Shown here: positions 38,789-44,235 of the stretch, in pieces
Position numbering within the stretch: position 1 is the first letter of the stretch
How the letters are laid out: the number at the start of each line of letters is the position of its first letter
Assembly (NCBI GenBank): GCA_019694135.1
Contig: JAIBCM010000001.1
Coordinates: forward strand, 434,001 to 498,000
Length of the DNA stretch: 64,000 nucleotides
From: Verrucomicrobiia bacterium
GTDB lineage: Bacteria > Verrucomicrobiota > Verrucomicrobiia > JADLBR01 > JAIBCM01
Direction of reading: 5' to 3'
Notes under the pieces: generated by a model
Told to the model about the DNA's origin: nothing
Seen by the model: only the letters and a program-made list of their open reading frames with translations
Database searches by the model: none
Program-made: the position numbers and the translations under genes

Positions 38789-38862
38789 GCGCCCATAGCT
38801 CAGGGGACTAGAGCAGCTGCCTTCTAAGCAGCGGGTCGATGGTTCGAATCCATCTGGGCGCG
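38789..38862 (+). tRNA. tRNA-Arg (TCT), prophage attachment site
   Basis: A 74-nt cloverleaf: acceptor GCGCCCA / TGGGCGC with discriminator G, D arm GCTC...GAGC, anticodon stem GCTGC / GCAGC with loop CTTCTAA (anticodon TCT), and T arm GATGG TTCGAAT CCATC. CCA is not encoded. The integrase gene begins 86 bp after it, the usual position for insertion into a tRNA 3' end, so the T arm and acceptor probably form the att core. Confidence 0.95.
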
Positions 38863-38920
38863 ATTTCTTTTACGAGGTAGATTCCATAAGTTTGCTGAAA
38901 TTTACTTGAACTTAAGGCCG

Positions 38921-38947
38921 TTTTGGTTACATGATTTTGGTTACATG
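38921..38947. repeat. Tandem 13-bp repeat before the integrase
   Basis: TTTTGGTTACATG occurs at 38921-38933 and again at 38935-38947, one base apart, ending one base before the integrase ATG at 38949. It could be an arm-type binding site for integrase or excisionase. It also creates an upstream in-frame ATG at 38931. Confidence 0.7.
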
Positions 38948-38948
38948 T

Positions 38949-40046
38949 ATGAAACGCATTAGAGACAAAGAAATAGCCGGACTTTACCAAAGAGGTAAGA
39001 ATCTTAATTACACGTGGAAATATCGTGTTAATGGCCGCCAAAAATATTTGGCCACTCAAACCAATGATCTGGCTAAGGCGATTGAAATAGTTAGAGCATT
39101 CAAAGCCAGTCCATTTAAAGAAGCTGACAACGATTTCATTCAAGCTATTGAAAAGTTTATTAATTACAAAAAAGAAACTGTTAACTATTCCGACAATTCT
39201 GAACGCTGGGCGAGAAGCTCGCTTAAGAGTTTTGGAAACTTTTCTAAAAACGTTGATCCAAGTTTGGTTAATCCAGTTTTGATAAAAAAGTTTAAAGCGC
39301 ATCTTGCTGGTAAAGTTGGAACAACCTCTGCCGACATTTGTCTTAGGGCTGTTAAATCTTTTTTTACTTGGTGTGTTAAAGTAGAAAAAATTTGTATAAA
39401 CAGCCCGTTTGAAGGAATTAAAATTGGCTCTGGTTCCAAAAGCGCCAGAATTTCTTATTGCTCCAGAAAAACGAGGGATTTTATTTACGATAATTCTCCC
39501 AATGATGATCTTACCTTTATTCTTTTTTGTGGCTTCGATACTGGATTCAGAAAAGAGGAAATTATTTGTGCTAGGAGGGACTGGTTTTTTCTTGATGAGA
39601 AAATCCCCTATGTGAAAGTCAAGCAGGCACTTGCCCCGCCTAGACTTAGAAAAGGAGAAAAACCTTTTAGAATTAAAAATAAAAAAGAAAGAATAGTTCC
39701 TCTGACTAAAAAGTTTACTAATTTTCTCAAAAAATATCTTAAGAAACATAATCCTCTTGATTTTGCTTTGCAGCCAAAGGTTGGTTATGGTGAAGCTGTT
39801 TATCGCTATGATTTTAGGAGACCTTTTGAAGAATATATTAAATCTACTTGCTTGAAAGATTCCGAAGGAGAAAAAATTACTACGCATACTATGAGACACA
39901 CTTTTGCTAGTCTTTTGCTTTCTCACGAAAAGGTATCTCTCTTTGACGTAGCTAAATACCTGGGCGACACGGTCAATGTTGCAGAAACTAATTATGCACA
40001 CTTTATTCCAGCCAAAAACAAGACCGAGTATTTGCATAAAAAATAA
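38949..40046 (+). CDS. int: Phage tyrosine-type integrase
   Basis: About 365 residues. The N-terminal part (to about 95) resembles an arm-binding domain (IAGLYQRGKNLNYTWKYRVNGRQKYLATQTN), then comes a SAM-like core-binding domain. The catalytic domain has the first Arg (GFDTGFRKEEI), a Lys region, HTMRHTFASLLL (His-x-x-Arg) and the Tyr nucleophile in VAETNYAHF. It integrates the phage at tRNA-Arg. The start 38949 (MKRIRDKE) is preferred; 38931 lies within the tandem repeat. Confidence 0.93.
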   Translation: MKRIRDKEIAGLYQRGKNLNYTWKYRVNGRQKYLATQTNDLAKAIEIVRAFKASPFKEADNDFIQAIEKFINYKKETVNYSDNSERWARSSLKSFGNFSKNVDPSLVNPVLIKKFKAHLAGKVGTTSADICLRAVKSFFTWCVKVEKICINSPFEGIKIGSGSKSARISYCSRKTRDFIYDNSPNDDLTFILFCGFDTGFRKEEIICARRDWFFLDEKIPYVKVKQALAPPRLRKGEKPFRIKNKKERIVPLTKKFTNFLKKYLKKHNPLDFALQPKVGYGEAVYRYDFRRPFEEYIKSTCLKDSEGEKITTHTMRHTFASLLLSHEKVSLFDVAKYLGDTVNVAETNYAHFIPAKNKTEYLHKK

Positions 40047-40048
40047 TT

Positions 40049-40270
40049 TTACTTTTTAATTTCCCAGTTTTTCTCTTTCGCAATGTCGATATATTCATCG
40101 AGATCGTTCTTATCGTAGCAAATGTATCCCCTGCGTTCTTTAGCTGGTTTTAATCCCATCTTGCACAACTCTTTAAGATTTGTCCCGCCAGCCACATATA
40201 GCTCGGCATCTTCGTTGGCAAGAAGCCTAGGGCCTAGTGCTGCTACTTTTAATAATTTTGCAAGTGTCAT
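40049..40270 (-). CDS. Small DNA-binding protein, probable excisionase
   Basis: 73 residues with a MerR/Xis-like winged-helix pattern: NLKELCKMGLKPAKERRGYICYDKNDLDEYI, where the last segment is the typical 'y.k.dld.yi' wing and helix. A strong GGAGGT site lies eight bases upstream of the ATG. Its end is two bases from the convergent integrase stop. Position and fold suggest a recombination directionality factor, but the function is inferred. Confidence 0.55.
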   Translation of the reverse strand: MTLAKLLKVAALGPRLLANEDAELYVAGGTNLKELCKMGLKPAKERRGYICYDKNDLDEYIDIAKEKNWEIKK

Positions 40271-40274
40271 ATTT

Positions 40275-40643
40275 TTATACCTCCACTAATTTCTTATTAA
40301 ACTCCATCTCCTCCTGACACTCCTCTAGCGTCATTTCTTCAATACCAACAAGCTCTCCAGTATCATTTCGATAAATAGATTTCTTTTGAAGAAACGGCTC
40401 GTGGAATTTTACCGCACACTCAATTTCCCGATCCTCAACCTTGCAAATAATTAAATCAGAAAGTTCCGTTGACCTTTTTTCCAGTTGTTTAATTTGCTTG
40501 GAATATTTCTTAAGAAGTTCTTTTTTAATAAACTTCATTTTTTGGAGTTCGTTTCTGCAAGAAGAAATTTCTTCTGCGGCTCTGATGAGGTCTTTGTTAC
40601 TTAAACGACACTCCAGAAAGCGTTTTTCGATTTTGGTTTTCAT
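40275..40643 (-). CDS. Hypothetical coiled-coil early protein
   Basis: About 122 residues. The first two thirds are helical and strongly charged (RNELQKMKFIKKELLKKYSK...QLEKRSTELSDLI), with heptad-like spacing. The tail is acidic. I do not recognise it. The start MKTKIEKRF at 40643 overlaps the SSB-like stop; the frame extends six codons further to 40661. It belongs to the replication-recombination operon. Confidence 0.6.
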   Translation of the reverse strand: MKTKIEKRFLECRLSNKDLIRAAEEISSCRNELQKMKFIKKELLKKYSKQIKQLEKRSTELSDLIICKVEDREIECAVKFHEPFLQKKSIYRNDTGELVGIEEMTLEECQEEMEFNKKLVEV

Positions 40644-40644
40644 T

Positions 40645-41094
40645 TTAGAATGGGATATCATCTAACTCTTCTTCTTTTGCTGGATTGGTTGATTTATTAT
40701 CCTGTGCAGTGACGATATAATCTACGACATGGTTGCGCTCTTCGCCTGTTTCCTCATTTGTTTCGATTCCGATTTTTACGTAACCAGTTCTGCCTTGATA
40801 GGCATTCTCATTCGGATTAATTTCGCCAGCTTCGTATGAGGATGAAAGCCCAGCGGTATCGCAAAAATGTTTTAGCTTCCACTCACTAAACCATTCAGCA
40901 AAGTAGTCATAAACGTGTTTATCAAAATCGGGCCCATGCACATTTAGTTTTAGTTTTACCATTTCTTTGCCAGCATTCTTTTTAGATTTTGAAAACTGGA
41001 TATCAGATTCTAAAACGGTGAATGGATATGTTCCTGATGGCAACGGTTTGAATCCGCCGCTAATTTCGCTTTCTTTTTTGGGTGTGAATTTCAT
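40645..41094 (-). CDS. Single-stranded DNA-binding-like protein (DUF669 type) with SSB tip
   Basis: 149 residues. It opens with a 'FxPLPSGTYPFTVLES' pattern of the DUF669 family, phage proteins encoded beside Sak4-type ATPases, and has a central KLKLNVHGPDFDKHVYDYF beta domain. It ends EELDDIPF, matching the acidic tip (DDDIPF) through which bacterial SSB recruits partner proteins. It therefore probably coats single-stranded DNA in phage replication or annealing and docks host SSB-interacting enzymes. No SD is visible; the start is set by the ATG and N-terminal pattern. Confidence 0.72.
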   Translation of the reverse strand: MKFTPKKESEISGGFKPLPSGTYPFTVLESDIQFSKSKKNAGKEMVKLKLNVHGPDFDKHVYDYFAEWFSEWKLKHFCDTAGLSSSYEAGEINPNENAYQGRTGYVKIGIETNEETGEERNHVVDYIVTAQDNKSTNPAKEEELDDIPF

Positions 41095-41097
41095 AGA

Positions 41098-41973
41098 TTA
41101 TTTAATTTTAGATTTTAATGATTCGATGATTTTATTTGCTTGTTCGGTGTTAAACTCACTGAAATTTTCTGCGTTAGCTTTTTCAAGCCACTTTTCAGTG
41201 GTTTCTTTGTCAATTTTTAATAGATCAACAAGACGAATGATTTCGGCTACTTGCTCGGCGCTAGCCAAGACAATTTGTGACACATCCTTTTCGATAATGT
41301 CTTTTCCGTAACGCTCGGCAAATTCTGGGTAATCCAATTTAAACTGCTCTGCTTCTGGAAACCCAATCAATCTTGACTTCTTTATCGTGGCTAAACGCTG
41401 TGGCCCGCGTTTGCTTATCTGCAAGGCAAGATCAAGCTCGTAAATTAACTTGTCGTATGTGTCGGCAACCTTTCCAACCTCAACGCGCTGTCCGCTTCCG
41501 TCTTGTCCCCACTCCGCTTTTTCGTGAGCAACAAAAATAACATTCATATCTAGGCGGTGCACCGCCGCGATTAATCGTCTCATAAATTGGATAGCTGGTT
41601 TTTTATCAGCGCCGAAAGCATTCTTATCTCCTAACCGCTCTCCTTCATTGGCGATAGATGTCAGGAACGGCTTTGTGATTGAGTCAACAACAACAGTCTT
41701 ATATTGGTGTTTCTCAGTTGAAAGTGCCTTAAACTGTTCAATGATCGTGTTAAAGTCATTTGCACCCTCCTCCGGCCCCAAGTAGCTGCCTCCAGATCTT
41801 TTTAGTCGTTCCATGTAGTGAGCGCGCGAGGCTCCACCTTCTGTATCAATGTAGTAAACCAAGGGGAACGATAGGCTAAACCAAGTTTTGCCTACTCCGC
41901 TTGGCCCATATATAACCATTTGCGGCTTGCGCGGTTCTGCCGTCTGTGGATTTTTTGCTTTCAGTTTTGACAT
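41098..41973 (-). CDS. Sak4-like phage recombination ATPase (AAA_24 type)
   Basis: 291 residues. A RecA-like P-loop ATPase with Walker A VIYGPSGVGKTWFSLSF at about residues 20-36, an acidic YIDTEGGASRAH segment, and Walker B TVVVDSITKP. The sensor-like IFVAHEKAEW follows. Sak4 proteins stimulate single-strand annealing with a partner SSB, encoded next here. The last 80 residues form a separate helical module (ASAEQVAEIIRLVDLLKIDK...). AGGAGA precedes the ATG. Confidence 0.8.
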   Translation of the reverse strand: MSKLKAKNPQTAEPRKPQMVIYGPSGVGKTWFSLSFPLVYYIDTEGGASRAHYMERLKRSGGSYLGPEEGANDFNTIIEQFKALSTEKHQYKTVVVDSITKPFLTSIANEGERLGDKNAFGADKKPAIQFMRRLIAAVHRLDMNVIFVAHEKAEWGQDGSGQRVEVGKVADTYDKLIYELDLALQISKRGPQRLATIKKSRLIGFPEAEQFKLDYPEFAERYGKDIIEKDVSQIVLASAEQVAEIIRLVDLLKIDKETTEKWLEKANAENFSEFNTEQANKIIESLKSKIK

Positions 41974-42000
41974 ATTTCTCCTGGTTTTTTGTTTTTTTAA

Positions 42001-42267
42001 CTATGACATCTCAATATAATCATTATTTCTTCCGTCTACGTATCTTTGAAATTGAATTTCCAAGCAAGCCGCTTGAATGGCGTCTTCCTCTTTTATATAT
42101 TTAATCCGAATTGGTTTCCCCTTTTTGTTGTAGAGAGCCAAAATTTCAAAATCCATTAATTGCTCTTCACCCAACAATTTGTCGGGGTTGTCGCTAAATT
42201 CTATACGAACTTCGCAATCTAATATTTCGCCAAGTTTTTCGCTGTAGACTTCAACGGTGAGTTTCAT
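42001..42267 (-). CDS. Hypothetical early protein, 88 residues
   Basis: An acidic small protein with alternating strands (KLTVEVYSEKLGEILDCEVRI) and a mixed C-terminus (YIKEEDAIQAACLEIQFQRY). I do not recognise it. It is coupled to the upstream 45-codon gene by an ATGA overlap and precedes the Sak4-like gene, so it is likely part of the recombination operon. Confidence 0.6.
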   Translation of the reverse strand: MKLTVEVYSEKLGEILDCEVRIEFSDNPDKLLGEEQLMDFEILALYNKKGKPIRIKYIKEEDAIQAACLEIQFQRYVDGRNNDYIEMS

Positions 42268-42401
42268 AATTTTGTTATTAATTGACCAATAATTAATCCG
42301 ATAACAAAGATTGCTACAGCCCTTAGTTTTCTTCTTCGAGAATTCCTAAGTAGGATAAATTCATTCATGCCAAAGAGTGTTAATGGAAATTTAATTCTCA
42401 T
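42264..42401 (-). CDS. 45-residue membrane peptide (short gene)
   Basis: Too short for ordinary gene calling. It reads MRIKFPLTLFGMNEF..., then a basic stretch (NSRRRKLR) and a C-terminal hydrophobic helix AVAIFVIGLIIGQLI. GGAG lies six bases before the ATG and the stop overlaps the next start (ATGA), two strong signs that it is real. It is the first gene of the early operon. Single-pass membrane topology is predicted; the function is unknown. Confidence 0.65.
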   Translation of the reverse strand: MRIKFPLTLFGMNEFILLRNSRRRKLRAVAIFVIGLIIGQLITKL

Positions 42402-42414
42402 AATTTTCTCCAAA

Positions 42415-42479
42415 GCAACAAGGCCGAGAGCAAATGCCAAGGAACGGGCGATCCAATATCCGCCCCCGGCCTTCGTTGC
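42415..42479 (-). promoter_or_regulatory. Strong stem-loop in the early-operon leader
   Basis: GCAAC + AAGGCCG (42415-42426) pairs with CGGCCTT + GTTGC (42467-42479), a 12-bp stem with one bulge. Inside, GGGCGAT (42446-42452) pairs with ATCCGCCC, a hairpin with one bulge. On the transcribed strand the stem ends four bases before the GGAG site of the 45-codon gene. There is no T run, so it is more likely a translation control, processing or protein-binding structure than a terminator. Confidence 0.6.
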
Positions 42480-42527
42480 GAGTGTCTAGTAACTGTTTGG
42501 TGTTGCCCGCTCATATTCTCTTCTTGG

Positions 42528-42698
42528 CTAGAGTTTCCTTTTCCCCTGCTTGGAATGCAAAATTGGGTGTCTAACACCTCGGCACAAAAAAATTTTCAAT
42601 ATTTCTGTCACTGTCTTTTTTTCCTTATTTGCAATTTTTTTTATTGATGCTCCAAGATCACGATTTACCCAAGCGGAGATATGATCTTGTTTTCTCAT
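42528..42698 (-). CDS. 56-residue ribbon-helix-helix protein (short gene)
   Basis: Shorter than usual cut-offs. The sequence has an N-terminal strand (HISAWVNRDLGASIKKIA) followed by two helices split at KKTVTEILKIFL, the Arc/MetJ/CopG ribbon-helix-helix pattern, then a basic tail (HSKQGKRKL). No SD is present; a predicted promoter (TTGACG at 42731-42736, 17 bp, TAGGTT) would start RNA about three bases before the ATG, so it may be leaderless. An operator lies in that promoter's spacer. It is a candidate repressor of the early operon. Confidence 0.7.
   Translation of the reverse strand: MRKQDHISAWVNRDLGASIKKIANKEKKTVTEILKIFLCRGVRHPILHSKQGKRKL
42566..42578. promoter_or_regulatory. Operator site 1, GGTGT-N3-ACACC
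   Basis: GGTGTCTAACACC. It covers the -10 (TGTTAG, 42571-42576) of a predicted minus-strand promoter with -35 TTGAAA at 42594-42599. This promoter would drive the 45-codon gene and the recombination genes. The site lies within the coding sequence of the 56-residue RHH protein. Confidence 0.65.
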
Positions 42699-42715
42699 GC
42701 GTTAAGTAACCTAGC

Positions 42716-42730
42716 AGGTGTTAGACACCT
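42716..42730. promoter_or_regulatory. Operator site 2, AGGTGT-N3-ACACCT
   Basis: AGGTGTTAGACACCT, with perfect 6-bp arms. It fills the spacer of the predicted promoter of the 56-residue RHH gene and is the reverse complement of site 1 in its 13-bp core. Confidence 0.7.
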
Positions 42731-42751
42731 CGTCAACAAAAAAAATAAAAA

Positions 42752-42934
42752 TTATTTTTCGTGAGGGAGTTTTTTTGTTTTTTCATAAATTTTAACCTCC
42801 TTTTTTAGAATAGACTCAATGATTTCTGTCAAAGATTTGCTTTCCGTGCGAGCAATTAATTCAATTTCTTTTTTCAATTTTTTAGGAATATACCCTCCGA
42901 TTTGAACTTTTTCTCGTGAACGTTGATTCGGCAT
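42752..42934 (-). CDS. Ribbon-helix-helix repressor candidate, 60 residues
   Basis: MPNQRSREK, then the strand KVQIGGYIPKKLKKEIELIA and helices ARTESKSLTEIIESILKKEV: a textbook CopG/Arc-type RHH fold with 'G.IP..L...I' and 'S.TEII'. The start 42934 is chosen because the predicted promoter (TTGACT 42963-42968, 17 bp, TATACA 42940-42945) would begin transcription at about the ATG itself. There is no SD, so the mRNA is probably leaderless. Operator 3 overlaps the -10, so it probably represses itself. Confidence 0.75.
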   Translation of the reverse strand: MPNQRSREKVQIGGYIPKKLKKEIELIARTESKSLTEIIESILKKEVKIYEKTKKLPHEK

Positions 42935-43085
42935 ATGGGTGTATAACACCGCTTTGATAAAAAGTCAAATAATTTTCAAGAAAAATTACTATGATTTCAG
43001 AAATAGTTTTATTGTTAGCTTCCGCAATTTTTTCAATATCCAAAAAAGTTTTTTTTGGAATTTTTATGTCACTTATTACTTCCAT
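42882..43085 (-). CDS. Third ribbon-helix-helix protein, 67 residues
   Basis: From MEVISDIKIP the pattern is strand (VISDIKIPKKTF), helix (LDIEKIAEANN), turn and helix (KTISEIIVIFLENYLTFY), again RHH-like. The last 25 residues are encoded over the promoter and operator of the next RHH gene and overlap it by 53 bp, which is odd and lowers confidence. The frame extends upstream to 43169, but that part is AT-rich and overlaps the inverted repeat. No SD is visible. Confidence 0.5.
   Translation of the reverse strand: MEVISDIKIPKKTFLDIEKIAEANNKTISEIIVIFLENYLTFYQSGVIHPYAESTFTRKSSNRRVYS
42938..42950. promoter_or_regulatory. Operator site 3, GGTGT-N3-ACACC
   Basis: GGTGTATAACACC, overlapping the -10 of the RHH gene that begins at 42934 and ending three bases upstream of its start codon. 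The same arms as sites 1 and 2 with a different centre (ATA) show that the arms are what is conserved. Confidence 0.7.
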
Positions 43086-43135
43086 GTCGTAAATTTTTTT
43101 CAAAAAATAAACTTTTTTGTTTTTTATCAAAGCAA

Positions 43136-43197
43136 AAAAAGGTAGACCTCTGAAATATTTAACATTCAAACTCTTACATTGAAAGGTCTACCTTTTT
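43136..43197. repeat. 14-bp inverted repeat flanking the divergent promoter
   Basis: AAAAAGGTAGACCT (43136-43149) is the exact reverse complement of AGGTCTACCTTTTT (43184-43197), with 34 bp between. Each arm also contains its own short palindrome (AGGT-N2-ACCT). The right arm lies within the plus-strand promoter's spacer. It is more likely a pair of operators than a terminator, although as RNA it could form a hairpin. Confidence 0.7.
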
Positions 43198-43207
43198 AGG
43201 TTAAATT
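43179..43207 (+). promoter_or_regulatory. Predicted rightward promoter
   Basis: -35 TTGAAA (43179-43184), 17-bp spacer and -10 TAAATT (43202-43207), 17 bp before the ATG at 43225. The spacer holds AGGTCTACCT, so occupancy of that repeat would block the promoter. Confidence 0.5.
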
Positions 43208-43224
43208 TATTTGGGTGATCTTAC

Positions 43225-43656
43225 ATGAAGCGGGACAAAACAATCTCTTTTAAAAGTTATAAAGAACTAGATAGGCTTCTCAAGGTTTTGGCCAAAATCC
43301 AGAAATTAACCCTTAGTACATGGTTAGAAAAAAAAATTATTGAAGTCCTTAGTTTTGGCAGTAATACTATAGCCCCAGTGGAATCTGGATTTCAAAATTT
43401 ATGGTTAAATCCAAAAGGCAAGGTTTATCATGTTCCATCTATGGGTCATGGTATTTATTCTATAAAACTTTGTAATTGTTCTCCTTTTGATTTGATTAAT
43501 AAAAGAGGCTGGTGCGCATTAGCCTTTAACCAGTGGTTTTTCTCAAAGAAGATTACAAAAGCACAATTTAATTTCATAACGGATTGGTGCACCACCAATA
43601 AGGTTGATTTACCCAAAGACATCCCATTAGCAGACAATGCCAATCTACGATCCTAA
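43225..43656 (+). CDS. RHH domain fused to an unknown domain
   Basis: 143 residues. The first 45 have an RHH-like pattern (KTISFKSYKELDRLLKVLAK, then KLTLSTWLEKKIIEVL). Residues about 60-135 form a separate Trp/Cys-rich domain: LWLNPKGKVYHVPSMGHGIYS, then RGWCALAFNQWFF and ITKAQFNFITDWC. I do not recognise this second domain. It is transcribed away from the three leftward RHH genes, so it might be the opposing regulator (Cro- or antirepressor-like) or a regulator with a sensing domain. Confidence 0.65.
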   Translation: MKRDKTISFKSYKELDRLLKVLAKIQKLTLSTWLEKKIIEVLSFGSNTIAPVESGFQNLWLNPKGKVYHVPSMGHGIYSIKLCNCSPFDLINKRGWCALAFNQWFFSKKITKAQFNFITDWCTTNKVDLPKDIPLADNANLRS

Positions 43657-43927
43657 AACCGCTCGCAAACATTTTATCGAGGATGTGCTGAATAATCAAC
43701 CAGCACGTCATGATCTGCCTGTAGTTCATAGGACATTTTGGGGGACTCCATCCTCAATGGAGTTAAACGCGCAAGCGCTTATTGGGGTGCGCCCACACCC
43801 GGATCAATGGGTTTTCTGGTGGCTAAATTTAGTTGGTGAAATGGAGCCGGATGAAAACTATTCACCAAAAAATTTAAAGAATCTAAATATTATGTGTCCC
43901 CAATGTGGTAACGAGATTTATTTGTGA
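43637..43927 (+). CDS. Hypothetical protein with C-terminal CPxC
   Basis: 96 residues overlapping the previous gene by 20 bp. The middle is Trp-rich (HPDQWVFWWLNLVGEM). The end is NIMCPQCGNEIYL, half of a zinc-ribbon-like motif, which would need a second pair of ligands from a partner or dimer. Function unknown. The overlap suggests co-translation with the RHH fusion. Confidence 0.5.
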   Translation: MPIYDPKTARKHFIEDVLNNQPARHDLPVVHRTFWGTPSSMELNAQALIGVRPHPDQWVFWWLNLVGEMEPDENYSPKNLKNLNIMCPQCGNEIYL

Positions 43928-43963
43928 TGAATAATATAATATATTAATTCAATAACATTCACC

Positions 43964-44149
43964 TCAAAAAATATTTTCATTTTTTTCTTTAGACTCTTCT
44001 TGAGAAAGAAGGTAACGCAAAAAATCTGAAAAATTATCAAAGCCCAACTGCTTGGCACGTTTCAATGCCCACTCCAACTGTTTCTTGTGGATTTTGATTG
44101 TTTTTTGCTTTTTATTGACGTCAGGTCGATTTGGCATAAATTTAAGCAT
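43964..44149 (-). CDS. Fourth small ribbon-helix-helix protein
   Basis: About 61 residues. The RHH pattern is KKQKTIKIHKKQLEWALKRAKQLGFDNFSDFLRYLLSQEE, with the strand, first helix and 'F.dFlRyLL' second helix, and an acidic tail. Starts at 44149 (MLKFMPN) or 44137 (MPNRPDV) are possible. The palindrome TTACAATGTAA (44149-44159) abuts the start and may be its operator. It resembles CopG-type antitoxins, but no adjacent toxin is evident. Confidence 0.62.
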   Translation of the reverse strand: MLKFMPNRPDVNKKQKTIKIHKKQLEWALKRAKQLGFDNFSDFLRYLLSQEESKEKNENIF

Positions 44150-44235
44150 TACAATGTAAATTATGGTATTGCCCGTCAAGACACTTTTAAATTTCCATAG
44201 TTGCCTTTTAACTAAAAGCTGTTAGCCTTGATTTT

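Noticed and set aside
38808-40037. Minus-strand open frame of 409 codons across the integrase and tRNA-Arg
   Set aside because: It lies fully antisense to the integrase, which has all catalytic motifs, and its end is translated tRNA antisense. Composition (many Phe, Asn, Lys) looks like a shadow frame, and no RBS is seen.
43136-43197. Long inverted repeat as an insertion-sequence remnant
   Set aside because: No transposase or target-site duplication; the repeat fits promoter elements better.
43964-44149. Toxin-antitoxin pair based on the fourth RHH protein
   Set aside because: No toxin-like gene is adjacent on the same strand; the neighbouring 154-residue protein is exported and in the opposite orientation.
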